The notes under the pieces: generated by a model
Seen by the model: the letters and a program-made list of their open reading frames with translations, nothing else
Told to the model about the DNA's origin: nothing
Database searches by the model: none
Origin: Desulfovibrio sp. JC022
GTDB taxonomy: Bacteria; Desulfobacterota; Desulfovibrionia; Desulfovibrionales; Desulfovibrionaceae
Direction of reading: 5' to 3'
Length of the DNA: 64,000 bases
Assembly: GCF_010470665.1 (NCBI RefSeq)
Contig: NZ_VOPZ01000003.1
Span: 310,001-374,000 of the forward strand
Position numbers and translations under genes: made by a program
Shown: positions 55,694 through 64,000 of the stretch, piece by piece
How the letters are laid out: the number at the start of each line of letters is the position of its first letter
Position numbering within the stretch: the stretch's first letter is position 1

Positions 55694-56884
55694 CTATTTA
55701 AAAGGCGCGATAGCTTTCTTGAAACCTTCGCGTGATCTTTCGATTACTTCGGTACCTACGCAGAAGGCGAGGCGGAAGTAGCCGGGGCAACCGAAACCTG
55801 TTCCGGGCACGGCGAGGATTTTTTCTTCCTGCAGCGCGGCGCAGAATTTTACATCATCACCGCCCGGTGCTTCGGGGAAGAAGTAAAAGGCACCTTTGGG
55901 CATGGTGTAGGAGTAGCCTGCTTCTTTAAGCACGGAATCCATGGCATTGCGGCGTTCGAGGTAGATGTTCTTGTCCACCTGTGAACCGAGGGCTTTTTCG
56001 AGCAGTTTCTGGCCCACTGCGGGAGCATTTACAAAACCGAGGATACGGTTGGTGAGCACCAGTCCGGCCATGAGTTTTTCTTTGCCGGGCATTTCAGGAT
56101 TGAGCAGACCGTAACCCACACGCTCTCCGGCAAGGGAAAGGTTTTTGGAAAAAGAGCTGACCACTACGCTGTATGGGTAGAGCGGCAGGATGGAAGGCAC
56201 TTCCACATCGTCAAAAGCGAGAAACCTGTACGGCTCATCTGCAACGAGGAAGATGGGACGCTCGCGGCCTTCGTTGGCTTTTTTGAGGATCGCGGCCAGC
56301 CCTTCAAGTTCCGCCTTGGTGTAGACAGCCCCGGTGGGGTTGTTGGGGGAGTTGATGAGCAGCACGCGGGTCTTTTCGTTGATGGCTGCTTCAATGACGT
56401 CGAGGTCCAGCTCGAAGGTCAGCGGTTTGGAGGGTACGGTAACCAGTTCGCCGCCGGAGTTCTGGGCATAAAAACCGTATTCCACGAAAAAAGGTGCGGG
56501 GCAGAGAATCTGGTCGCCCGGTTCGAGGATGGCCCGGTAAAGAGCGTTGATGGCTCCGGCCGCGCCGCAGGTGATGATCAGGTCGGAGCCTGCCACTTTT
56601 ACACCCTGCTCTGCGGAAACAGTCTCTGCCAGTTTTTCGCGTACAGTGGGGTAGCCGAAGTTGGGCATGTATCCGAAGGCGAACGGTTTGTCCGCTGTTT
56701 CGGAAAGTTCCTTGAGTCCTTGAGCTACTGCTGCGGGAGCCGGAACATCCGGGTTGCCCAGTGAAAAATCGCAGACTGCGTCTTCACCGTATTTTTTCTT
56801 CAGTTCCATGCCTGTTTCGAACATCTTACGAATCCAGGATGAACGTTCAATGTATCCTTCCACTTGAGTTGAAAGAAGCTTCAT
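55694..56884 (-). CDS. Class I/II pyridoxal-phosphate aminotransferase
   Basis: The 396-residue fold type I enzyme has the substrate-loop GNPDVPAP, the INSPNNPTGAVY motif, VADEPYR with the PLP-binding Asp216, and the Schiff-base Lys247 in SSFSKNLSLAGERVGYG. It belongs to the broad aspartate-aminotransferase-like group; the exact amino-acid substrate cannot be read from the sequence. It starts 16 bases after the DEAD-box gene on the same strand, so the two may be co-transcribed, although no functional link is evident. Confidence 0.93.
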   Translation of the reverse strand: MKLLSTQVEGYIERSSWIRKMFETGMELKKKYGEDAVCDFSLGNPDVPAPAAVAQGLKELSETADKPFAFGYMPNFGYPTVREKLAETVSAEQGVKVAGSDLIITCGAAGAINALYRAILEPGDQILCPAPFFVEYGFYAQNSGGELVTVPSKPLTFELDLDVIEAAINEKTRVLLINSPNNPTGAVYTKAELEGLAAILKKANEGRERPIFLVADEPYRFLAFDDVEVPSILPLYPYSVVVSSFSKNLSLAGERVGYGLLNPEMPGKEKLMAGLVLTNRILGFVNAPAVGQKLLEKALGSQVDKNIYLERRNAMDSVLKEAGYSYTMPKGAFYFFPEAPGGDDVKFCAALQEEKILAVPGTGFGCPGYFRLAFCVGTEVIERSREGFKKAIAPFK

Positions 56885-56900
56885 TCTAATTCTCCGTTAT

Positions 56901-58454
56901 CTATCTGCGGTTTTTATTGTAATTCCCGCTACGGCCCTTGTTTTGCCCCTTGTTCTGTGAGGAGCCGCCTTTCGGCTTACCACGGTAGTTTTTCTTACGG
57001 GGGCGGGAGTTTCTTTGCGGTCTGGGCTTGGGTGCCGGGGGCTGCTCTGCACGGGCGTGCAGGGATTTCTGGTACAATTCGTCCAGAAGCATACCTACGA
57101 GGATGCACTGTTCGTCATCCTGCGCCAGCTGGCGGACCAGATCTTTATAGCGGGTGATACGTTCTCTTTCAAGTATTGTCCGTGAACGGAACTGGCCTTC
57201 AAGTATGGTGGTCAATCTTTCATTGATTGTTTCCAGTACCTGTTTGTCGTCGGGCAGTTCTCGGACTTCAAATATGATATTGTAGGCTGTGGCAATGCGT
57301 TGCAGTTCGATTTTCTGGATCACGTCCACGAGGGATATTGCCACCCCGGAAGAACCTGCGCGTCCGGTGCGTCCGGCGCGGTGAATATATGATTCCTTAT
57401 CTTCCGGCGGTTCATACATGACCACGTGGGAGAGGTCCGGCACATCAATGCCGCGTGCGGCAATATCCGTGGCCACAAGGAAACGCACTTCCCCGGAGCG
57501 GAGCTGGGCCAGCACCCGTTCGCGTTTGGACTGCGAAAGATCCGAGGTCAGGTCTGCGGCATTGAAACCGAAGTTGTTGAGCACAGCGGCTACGAATTCC
57601 ACGTTGGCCTTGGTATTACAGAAAATGATTGCCGAAGTGGGGTTCTCCATTTCAAGGATGCGCATGAGATGGCGTTCTTTACCCATGGAGGGCACTTCGT
57701 AATAGGCGTGGTCGATCTCGGTAACATGTACCTGCTTGCTGCTCAGGCTGAGCATCTGCGGCTTGTACATGAATTCTTTGGAAAGGCGGATTACGTGCTC
57801 GGGAAAAGTTGCCGAGAACATGTAGGTGGAAATAGGTCTGCGGGGCAGATAGGATTTCACTTCGCGCATGTCGGGATAAAAACCGATGGAAAGCATGCGG
57901 TCCGCTTCATCGAAAATCAGGGTTTCGAGATCTTCAAGGTCAAAGGTGCGCCGCAGCAGATGGTCGAGAATCCTGCCCGGAGTACCTACAACCATGTGTG
58001 CGCCTTTTTCCAGTTCTTCACGCTGGTGTCCGTAGCCGACACCGCCGTAAACGGAAAGGACCCGCAGGCCGGAGCCTTCAAAAATTCTTTCGGCTTCCCG
58101 TTCAACCTGTCGCGCCAGTTCGCGGGTGGGAACGAGGATCAGGGCCTGAGTGTAATTGATATTGGGATCTAGTTTTTCCAGCAGGGGCAGGACAAAAGCA
58201 CCGGTTTTACCGCTGCCGGTTTTGGCCTGAACCATGAGGTCTTGATTGGAAAGCTGATAAGGGAGAGATTTGGACTGGACCGGGGTCAGTTTGTCCCAGC
58301 CCGCTTTATCGAGGGCGTTCAGTATGGATGGGGGGAGTTGTTCTTTGGTGATTTCCGGGAGAGCCTCTTCTGGCTCGACTACTTTATCCGGTTCATCATG
58401 AACGCTTTCATTCTGCATTTTCTGTGCAGCTTGGTCATCTTTTGAATTGGTCAT
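56901..58454 (-). CDS. DEAD-box ATP-dependent RNA helicase
   Basis: The 517-residue product has the full set of DEAD-box motifs: Q motif region LTPVQSKSLP, AKTGSGKT (77-84), PTRELA, TPGR, DEAD (182-185), SAT in FSATFP, and HRAGRTGRAG. The N-terminal 40 residues are acidic, and the C-terminus is a Lys/Arg/Gly/Asn-rich basic tail (from about 470) likely to bind RNA, like CsdA/RhlE-type helicases. It probably remodels ribosomal or mRNA structures. It precedes the aminotransferase gene. Confidence 0.94.
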   Translation of the reverse strand: MTNSKDDQAAQKMQNESVHDEPDKVVEPEEALPEITKEQLPPSILNALDKAGWDKLTPVQSKSLPYQLSNQDLMVQAKTGSGKTGAFVLPLLEKLDPNINYTQALILVPTRELARQVEREAERIFEGSGLRVLSVYGGVGYGHQREELEKGAHMVVGTPGRILDHLLRRTFDLEDLETLIFDEADRMLSIGFYPDMREVKSYLPRRPISTYMFSATFPEHVIRLSKEFMYKPQMLSLSSKQVHVTEIDHAYYEVPSMGKERHLMRILEMENPTSAIIFCNTKANVEFVAAVLNNFGFNAADLTSDLSQSKRERVLAQLRSGEVRFLVATDIAARGIDVPDLSHVVMYEPPEDKESYIHRAGRTGRAGSSGVAISLVDVIQKIELQRIATAYNIIFEVRELPDDKQVLETINERLTTILEGQFRSRTILERERITRYKDLVRQLAQDDEQCILVGMLLDELYQKSLHARAEQPPAPKPRPQRNSRPRKKNYRGKPKGGSSQNKGQNKGRSGNYNKNRR

Positions 58455-58659
58455 AAATGTTTTTCCTATTAAAACTTGAAATATCCGCCAAACACTACGC
58501 TATAAGTATTGGATTTTGCAAAGGGTATTTTGGCATGTAATGGCAGGTATTGATAAAACAAATGAGAAGTTCTTTGTATGATTGAGTTTAACTATTTGAT
58601 CTTAAACTTAAATTGCATGTAATTCTGGATCACTCAAACTTTTTTGACCGGGTGTTGCA

Positions 58660-59130
58660 ATGATAGAAAAGATGATGTCCAGACAGGTATATTTCATTCT
58701 CAGATGTCTTCTTGCTGCCGTGTTTCTATACGCGGGAGTAGGGAAACTTCTGGATGTACAGGGGTTTGCTACGGTCATCAGCGGTTATGGATTGTTGCCC
58801 GGACAATTGAATTATGTTGCAGCGGTTGTGCTGCCTCTGGCTGAGATTCTCATTGCTGTAGGATTGCTTTGGGATGTGAAAGGTTCCCTTTCGTCATATT
58901 CAGTATTGTTGCTCGTGTTCATGGCTGTGCTTGCCCATGGCATCAACATGGGCCTTGATGTTGATTGCGGTTGTTTTGCTCCTGATGATCCGGAAGGGGA
59001 AGCCTATCATTCCCTGCGTGAAGCCCTGCTGCGTGATGCGTTTTTACTTGTCGGTTGTGGGTATCTGTATTTTCTGCGCCGGGTGAAGGGGTATCGTACC
59101 CGACCTGTTCCAATACTTGCTACTCGTTAG
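58660..59130 (+). CDS. MauE/DoxX-family membrane protein
   Basis: The 156-residue product has four predicted membrane segments and a MauE/DoxX-type arrangement: an early AVFLYAGVGKLLD, a conserved AEILIAVGLL, and a CGCF motif (about residue 108) before the last two segments. MauE/DoxX proteins are associated with electron or thiol transfer at the membrane. It lies 30 bases upstream of a rhodanese-like lipoprotein gene, so the pair may act in periplasmic sulfur or thiol chemistry (inference). Confidence 0.85.
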   Translation: MIEKMMSRQVYFILRCLLAAVFLYAGVGKLLDVQGFATVISGYGLLPGQLNYVAAVVLPLAEILIAVGLLWDVKGSLSSYSVLLLVFMAVLAHGINMGLDVDCGCFAPDDPEGEAYHSLREALLRDAFLLVGCGYLYFLRRVKGYRTRPVPILATR

Positions 59131-59160
59131 AAATCAATTTGAAATTTGGAGGATGATGAA

Positions 59161-59688
59161 ATGAAGATGTTTAAGAATATTTCTGTAATTGCGGCCCTGT
59201 GCGCGCTGATGTTCGCTATGACCGGATGTCTTGGTTCTGACAAATTTGCTCAGGAAGTGGAAAAGGAAAAAGGCGCGGTCAAGCTGCTTAAGGAAGTACA
59301 GCGCGGCGGTTACGATATTATCACCACCCCTGAGCTGAAAGCATTGCAGGATAAGAAAGAAGATATGGTCATCATCGATACCATGCCGTACGAAGCCAGC
59401 TACAAAAAAGAGCACGTTCCCGGTGCTAAGCAGTTCCTCTTCCCCATTCCCGATATGGCCCAGTGGGACGTGAAGGAAACTGACGGTAAAACCAAAGAGC
59501 AGTACATTGAAATGCTCGGACCCGATAAAGACAAGCTCATCGTTATCTATTGCGGTTTCGTAAAATGCACCCGCAGTCACAACGGCGCAGCATGGGCCAA
59601 GAAGCTCGGCTACACCAACGTAAAAAGATACCCCGGCGGCATCTTTGCATGGAAGGGTGCCAAGTACCCCGTCGGTTCCGTTAAATAA
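59161..59688 (+). CDS. Rhodanese-domain lipoprotein
   Basis: The 175-residue product has a lipoprotein signal (lipobox MTGC, lipidated Cys23), so it is membrane anchored outside the cytoplasm. A single rhodanese domain follows, with the active-site Cys131 in IYCGFVKCTRSH, which also contains a second cysteine (136), and a conserved YPGGIFAWKGAKYPV. The loop is longer than in classic rhodaneses. ATG 59161 has TTGGAGG 8 bases upstream; a TTG at 59146 overlaps that site and is rejected. It follows the MauE/DoxX gene and ends in a strong terminator. Confidence 0.9.
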   Translation: MKMFKNISVIAALCALMFAMTGCLGSDKFAQEVEKEKGAVKLLKEVQRGGYDIITTPELKALQDKKEDMVIIDTMPYEASYKKEHVPGAKQFLFPIPDMAQWDVKETDGKTKEQYIEMLGPDKDKLIVIYCGFVKCTRSHNGAAWAKKLGYTNVKRYPGGIFAWKGAKYPVGSVK

Positions 59689-59733
59689 AAAAATTCATAT
59701 ACACTCTCAGGACCGTTTGGTCCTCTCTCCCCG

Positions 59734-59763
59734 CCCCGGTGCATTGTGCGCCGGGGTTTTTTT
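59734..59763 (+). terminator. Intrinsic terminator of the rhodanese gene
   Basis: CCCCGG pairs with CCGGGG around an 11-base loop, followed by seven T residues. Confidence 0.85.
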
Positions 59764-60841
59764 ATCCCTCAATCCCCACCAGAATCCCGTCCGGCTGCCG
59801 TCCGTTGCGCAGGAGCATTTCTCCGGCGGCCTGGCAGGCTGTTTCAAGGTCTACCCCTGATGAAAGGTGGCAGGCTTCCATTAGCTCGTTTATGGCTTCT
59901 CCTTCGCGGGTGTAGGAGCTTAGTATTTCCCGGCTGAACATGAATATGCGCTCACCTTTCTTAATTGTGTAACTGGAGCAGGGGGGGACTCCCATTCCGA
60001 GGCTTCCCAGATTGCCGCTTTGCCTTTCGATGAGAAGTGGAGGGTGTTCCCGGCGCAGTATGATTACCGGAAGTGCTCCTGCATTGACTACGGTCAGCAT
60101 TTCATCTTCACGGTCCAGATGGGCGTAGCTCGCTGAAAAATCATTGCTGCTGTGATTGTTAAGCCCTGTTCCTACATTTCGAAGGGTTTCGGAAGGGCTG
60201 AACAATGGCCCGCTGTTTTCCGCCAGAAGTTGTTTTATTATTGCAGGTAGTTGCTCGTTATAGGGGGTAGAAGTGTTCAGTAGCAGATGGCCTTCGTTCT
60301 TCTCTCCCAGAATCACGCTTTCATGTATGAAAAATCCCGAATTTTGGGGGTGGTCCGGGAAGATGGCTCTTGATCCCTTCTGGGGAAAGTCGACTTCAGT
60401 TGTTGCCGGATCGTCCTGAGCATTGCATTGCCCACTTATTTGTCTGTAGCAGGCTGCGAGTTTCAGGTGCAGCCTGATGCGTTGGATTACGTCCTTGTAG
60501 GCAAAGGGTTTGACTATGAAATCTGCGGCCCCGGCATCAAAGCCTTTGGATGTGTTGCTGTCGTCATCAAGGGCGCTGAGAAAAATGATAGGTATTTCAG
60601 ATGTTTCCGGGGAGAGGCGCAGTACTGACGCACATTCGAATCCGTTCTCTTCGGGCATCATTATGTCCAGCAGGATAAGGTCCGGGTGTTTCTGTTCTGC
60701 AAGTTCTCTTGCGCTGCGTCCGTTGGCAGCAGTAAGGATGTTGTAACCCTGTTGCTTTAGTACCAGTTCAAGAAATTCAAGGTTAAACGGCTCGTCATCC
60801 ACTATGAGAATGGTCGGTATGTTCTTTGGAGAGACAGGCAT
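59762..60841 (-). CDS. Response regulator with degenerate SpoIIE/PP2C-like domain
   Basis: The 359-residue product has an N-terminal receiver domain (about 10-125) with Asp59 (LILLDIMMP) and Lys112 region, then a domain that follows the SpoIIE-type phosphatase pattern (VVNAGALPVIILRREHPPL, LGSLGMG, KKGERIFMFS). The metal-binding motifs do not match: the GDVSGKG-type motif reads as LNTSTPYNE, and the final TDG reads as SRE. It is probably a pseudophosphatase that binds a partner. A STAS protein at 49.3 kb would be a natural partner. It converges with the rhodanese gene. Confidence 0.82.
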   Translation of the reverse strand: MPVSPKNIPTILIVDDEPFNLEFLELVLKQQGYNILTAANGRSARELAEQKHPDLILLDIMMPEENGFECASVLRLSPETSEIPIIFLSALDDDSNTSKGFDAGAADFIVKPFAYKDVIQRIRLHLKLAACYRQISGQCNAQDDPATTEVDFPQKGSRAIFPDHPQNSGFFIHESVILGEKNEGHLLLNTSTPYNEQLPAIIKQLLAENSGPLFSPSETLRNVGTGLNNHSSNDFSASYAHLDREDEMLTVVNAGALPVIILRREHPPLLIERQSGNLGSLGMGVPPCSSYTIKKGERIFMFSREILSSYTREGEAINELMEACHLSSGVDLETACQAAGEMLLRNGRQPDGILVGIEG

Positions 60842-61037
60842 TTTACAGAATCCTTTGCGTGTCTACAGGTTGGCTGGGTGTTCTGTTTTTGTAAAACAGT
60901 TCAAAACAGAAAAAAAGTCTTCATGTTTAAAAATATTATGTACATTATTCGAAATTTATCGTTGCTAAGAAAGTTGCTGTTGCGTTAGATTGTTACATCA
61001 TTTTAATCTACAACATTTATCAGCAGGAGTTGATGAC

Positions 61038-62144
61038 ATGCTTATTGGTATCCCTAAAGAGATTAAAACCATGGAGAACAGGGTCTCAATGACCCCCGGC
61101 GCGGTTGAAACCCTCGTCCGTCGCGGCCATGCGGTTGTGGTTGAGAAAGGGGCCGGACTCGGTTCCGGTCTTTCCGATGAGGAATACATTTCCTCCGGTG
61201 CCAAGATTGGGTCTGTGGAAGACGCCTGGGCCGCAGAAATGGTTATCAAGGTCAAGGAACCAATTGCTTCCGAATATCAATATCTTCGTAAGGATCTCCT
61301 GCTGTTTACCTATTTGCACCTTGCTGCGGATGAGCCGCTGACCAAAGTCCTGCTTGAGTCCGGGACCATCGGTGTTGCTTATGAAACTGTCCAGCTTCCC
61401 GACGGTTCTCTGCCCCTGCTTACTCCCATGAGTGAGGTTGCCGGACGTATGGCCGCACAGGAAGGAGCATTGCATCTTGAGAAAACCAAGGGCGGACGCG
61501 GTATTCTCGTGGGCGGTGTTCCGGGCGTTGCACCTGCAAAGGTCATGGTTATCGGCGGTGGTGTGGTCGGTACCAACGCTGCCAAGATTGCCGCAGGCAT
61601 GGGCGCGAAAGTTACTATTTTCGACGTCAACCACGCCCGTCTCCAGTATTTGGATGATATTTTTAACGGCCGTGTGACCACTATGACTTCCACTGAGCCT
61701 AATATCCGCGCAGCAGTTGCCGAGGCCGACCTGATCATCGGCGCGGTACTTATTCCCGGTGCCAAGGCTCCCAATCTGGTCACTCGCGGCATGCTTTCCA
61801 CTATGAAGGAAGGTGCCGTAATTGTCGATGTTGCTGTTGATCAGGGCGGCTGTGTTGAGACTATCAAGCCTACCACCCACACCGATCCCACTTATGTTGT
61901 GGACGGGGTTGTGCATTACGGTGTTGCAAATATGCCCGGAGCGGTCCCCCGTACTTCCACTTTTGCCCTTGTGAACCAGACCCTGCCTTATGCTCTTCAG
62001 CTTGCTGATAAAGGTCTTGATGCTCTGCGTGAGAATCATTCCCTCAAGCTCGGCTTGAACACCATGAATGGCAAACTGACCTATGCGGCAGTTGGTGAAG
62101 CGTTCGGCCTTGATGCTGTAACTCCCGATGAGGCTCTTGCATAA
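61038..62144 (+). CDS. ald: Alanine dehydrogenase
   Basis: Ald reversibly oxidises alanine to pyruvate and ammonia with NAD. The 368-residue product starts [20 protein letters not shown], has the Lys/His active-site residues in the N-domain, and the NAD-binding [23 protein letters not shown] 61038, after AGGAG, matches the family N-terminus; the open frame extends to 60990. It has its own terminator. It may link nitrogen status to carbon flux. Confidence 0.96.
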   Translation: MLIGIPKEIKTMENRVSMTPGAVETLVRRGHAVVVEKGAGLGSGLSDEEYISSGAKIGSVEDAWAAEMVIKVKEPIASEYQYLRKDLLLFTYLHLAADEPLTKVLLESGTIGVAYETVQLPDGSLPLLTPMSEVAGRMAAQEGALHLEKTKGGRGILVGGVPGVAPAKVMVIGGGVVGTNAAKIAAGMGAKVTIFDVNHARLQYLDDIFNGRVTTMTSTEPNIRAAVAEADLIIGAVLIPGAKAPNLVTRGMLSTMKEGAVIVDVAVDQGGCVETIKPTTHTDPTYVVDGVVHYGVANMPGAVPRTSTFALVNQTLPYALQLADKGLDALRENHSLKLGLNTMNGKLTYAAVGEAFGLDAVTPDEALA

Positions 62145-62177
62145 TCTGATTATTGTTGACAGAAAAAGTCTGTTTTT

Positions 62178-62211
62178 AAGGGGTGGAGGCAAAAGCTTTC
62201 ACCCCTTTTGT
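62178..62211 (+). terminator. Intrinsic terminator of ald
   Basis: AAGGGGTG pairs with CACCCCTT around a partly paired loop, followed by a short T run. Confidence 0.75.
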
Positions 62212-62313
62212 TGTGTGATTTATAAGTTATAGGGGAACGTGAATTTATAGGTGAAAAGTAGTGTTATTTGAGTTATTGTGTATTGGATTTTTTAGTTGCC
62301 TCAAGGAGTCAAT

Positions 62314-62862
62314 ATGTCTGATATGCAACGTAAATTCTTAGAAAATATTGCAGTGGCTGCTGTTTACTGGCTGGTTTCCCATCTGAACTGGCTTATTTTC
62401 AGTAGTGTCGGAGTTCTGCCCATGCCCATTTGGCCTGCAGCTGCTGTCGCAATTACAGCTGCTCTTTACCGGGGCTGGAGTATTGCTCCCGGTCTTGCGC
62501 TGGGAACAATTCTGGCTAACCATTTTTCCTTGGGCGCCCCTTGGGGATTCGCCTTTTGTATTGCGGTCATGAATACTCTTGCTCCTGTTCTTGGAGCCTT
62601 GCTGATCAAAAAGAATAACGGGGGCGATCTTCATTTCAGGAGTGTCGGCAACATGGGCTTTGCAATAGTGGTTGGAGTTCTTTTGGTTCCGCTGTTGACA
62701 GCTCTGGGAGGCATCGGAAGTAAATTCATGCTGGGCATGCTCCCGGAAAGCAAGGTAGTGATTTCGATTATGCGTTGGGCCATGGCCCATGCGCTGGGAA
62801 CTGTTATTTTTGCGGTCCCTTATTTTGCGTGGCAGGAAAGCAGGGTGAATCATGGTAATTAA
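62314..62862 (+). CDS. Membrane protein with MASE1-like domain
   Basis: The 182-residue product is an integral membrane protein with about five to six hydrophobic segments. The region around MPIWPAAAVAITAALYRGW, followed by PGLALGTILANH, matches the MASE1 sensory domain, which is usually fused to the N-terminus of histidine kinases or cyclases. Here it is a separate gene. ATG 62314 with AAGGAG upstream is preferred to a TTG at 62296. It overlaps the following kinase gene by 11 bases, so both are made together. Confidence 0.8.
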   Translation: MSDMQRKFLENIAVAAVYWLVSHLNWLIFSSVGVLPMPIWPAAAVAITAALYRGWSIAPGLALGTILANHFSLGAPWGFAFCIAVMNTLAPVLGALLIKKNNGGDLHFRSVGNMGFAIVVGVLLVPLLTALGGIGSKFMLGMLPESKVVISIMRWAMAHALGTVIFAVPYFAWQESRVNHGN

Positions 62863-64000
62863 AAACAGTCCCGGCAGGTCCATGCTGCTGGTTTACATCT
62901 TGTTTTCAGCTTTTTTATGGGTCGGAGATTCCATATTTGATTTTTTATGGTTCAATGCAGATTCTCAGGACTTGGGCTATCTTCTATTTCCATATAACAA
63001 CCCCCATGAAATATATCTTCGTTGTCTAATGGTCAGCGCCGTTCTTTTGAGCGGGGCTGTTGCTTCATTTCTCTTCGGGCGGGCTTACCGTTCAGAAGAA
63101 GCGGCACGTGAGAGTGAGGAAAAGCTCAAAACTATTTTTAATTCCATTGGGGATGCTATTATCGCCACTGATGCTACGGGCGTAGTTACCCGTATGAATC
63201 CGGTTGCCGAGCGACTCACTGGCTGGTCTGTGGATGATGCCGTGGGGTGTCCGCTTTCGGAAGTGTTTAAAATAATTAATGCCGTTACCAATCATCCTTG
63301 CGTTAATCCGGTGGAAAAGGTCTTGAAGTCAAAGGGTGTGGTTGGGCTTGCAAATCATACTTCGCTTCTCTCTCGGTCCGGGGAGGAGTTTCAGATTGCT
63401 GATTCAGCAGCCCCGGTGTTTAATCAGCAGGGTGATATTTCAGGGACAGTGCTTGTTTTCCGGGATGTTTCCGAAGATTACCGTCAGCGTGAGGAGTTGC
63501 GGCGGCTGCGCAATTATCTGTCCAACATTATTGATTCCATGCCATCCATTCTGGTTGGTGTGGACGCAGAGGGGCATGTTACCCAGTGGAACATGACTGC
63601 GGAGAAGGTGACCGGTATTTCGTCTGTTGATGCGCAGGGAAAATCACTCGTTTCGGTCTTTCCGCGAATGGCTTCGGAAATGGATAAGGTCAAAGAGAGT
63701 ATTCGTTCGCGCCAACCCCGCAGTGAGGAGCGCAAGACCCGGCAGGGCGAAAGCGGTGTCTGTTATGAAGACGTGACTATTTATCCGCTTATTGCCAACG
63801 GAGTTGAAGGTGCGGTTATCCAGATTGACGATGTTACCGAACGTTGCAATATGGAGCAGATGATGATTCAGACCGAGAAGATGATGTCAGTTGGCGGGTT
63901 GGCCGCCGGCATGGCCCATGAGATCAACAATCCCCTTGCAGCTATTGCCGGCAATTCTCAGAATATACTCAACCGTATCTATAAGGATTTGGAAAAAAAC
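62852..64000 (+). CDS. PAS-PAS sensor histidine kinase (partial, runs off the window)
   Basis: An open frame of 383 codons continues past the window end. It has two N-terminal membrane segments (about 10-30 and 58-75), two PAS domains (about 85-200, with GDAIIATDATGVVTRMNPVA, and 215-330, with GVDAEGHVTQWNMTAEKVTG) and the start of a HisKA domain with the H-box MAHEINNPLAAIAGNSQNIL (His356). The catalytic domain is outside the window. The overlap with the MASE1 gene suggests the two form one receptor complex. Confidence 0.9.
   Translation, partial: MVIKNSPGRSMLLVYILFSAFLWVGDSIFDFLWFNADSQDLGYLLFPYNNPHEIYLRCLMVSAVLLSGAVASFLFGRAYRSEEAARESEEKLKTIFNSIGDAIIATDATGVVTRMNPVAERLTGWSVDDAVGCPLSEVFKIINAVTNHPCVNPVEKVLKSKGVVGLANHTSLLSRSGEEFQIADSAAPVFNQQGDISGTVLVFRDVSEDYRQREELRRLRNYLSNIIDSMPSILVGVDAEGHVTQWNMTAEKVTGISSVDAQGKSLVSVFPRMASEMDKVKESIRSRQPRSEERKTRQGESGVCYEDVTIYPLIANGVEGAVIQIDDVTERCNMEQMMIQTEKMMSVGGLAAGMAHEINNPLAAIAGNSQNILNRIYKDLEKN

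Overview
The window reads as a chromosomal segment of a Gram-negative, anaerobic deltaproteobacterium (Desulfobacterota). It is most probably a marine member of the Desulfovibrionaceae such as Maridesulfovibrio. The inference rests on an F-type ATP synthase operon carrying two different b-type subunits but neither atpB nor atpE, the amtB-glnB-glnD block, a type III pantothenate kinase, a UbiA-type prenyltransferase, moderate GC, and many stand-alone signalling proteins. The assignment comes from gene content only. Nearly all of the sequence is vertically inherited core genome. No CRISPR array, prophage, insertion sequence, rRNA or tRNA gene was seen.

Layout. 1-5.04 kb: elongasome genes (end of mreB, then mreC-mreD-mrdA-rodA) and a bactofilin. 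5.1-11.1 kb: atpF'-atpF-atpH-atpA-atpG-atpD-atpC, with a candidate Rex operator in front and a strong terminator behind. 11.2-17.6 kb: glmU, a ZapB-like small coiled coil, zapA, a 6S RNA gene, rny, ymdB and tyrS. 17.6-21 kb: a YdcZ-type transporter, a UbiA-family prenyltransferase and a chemoreceptor. 21.1-26.5 kb: an HDAC-fold hydrolase paired with a HyuA-type hydantoinase/oxoprolinase, a GAF-containing sigma-54 activator, and, divergent from the activator, a sigma-54-type promoter reading into a 17-bp hairpin and a 77-residue unknown ORF. 26.5-32 kb: a zinc/manganese-binding lipoprotein-type protein (ZnuA family), then amtB-glnB-glnD behind a sigma-54-type promoter. 32.3-34.8 kb: purD-purE and a LysE exporter. 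34.8-38.4 kb (minus strand): CheY-like and Hpt proteins, htpG and a MerR-type regulator. 38.8-46.6 kb: coaX, eno, folD, a secreted unknown, an HD-GYP phosphodiesterase and uvrA. 46.6-49.6 kb (minus strand): STAS, a DsbA-like protein without CXXC, cheD, an exported acetolactate decarboxylase and an Hpt protein. 49.9-64 kb: a FecR/RTX-repeat protein, a YgjP-like metallopeptidase, an MFS transporter, an outer-membrane-barrel-like protein, an aminotransferase, a DEAD-box helicase, a MauE/DoxX plus rhodanese-lipoprotein pair, a response regulator with a degenerate SpoIIE-like domain, alanine dehydrogenase, a MASE1 membrane protein and the start of a PAS-PAS histidine kinase.

Functional links. The first 5 kb serve lateral wall growth and glmU supplies UDP-GlcNAc. 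rny and ymdB are RNA-turnover and phosphodiesterase neighbours. amtB, glnB and glnD form one nitrogen-sensing unit. Two dispersed intergenic repeat families occur, one with four copies and one with two. The four-copy family has different hairpin arms in each copy that nevertheless remain complementary.

The parts least explained by known biology are the sigma-54 activator/hairpin/small-ORF locus, the HDAC-HyuA pair, the hairpin repeat family, and the signal-transduction cluster that contains a secreted acetolactate decarboxylase and a cysteine-less thioredoxin-fold protein.
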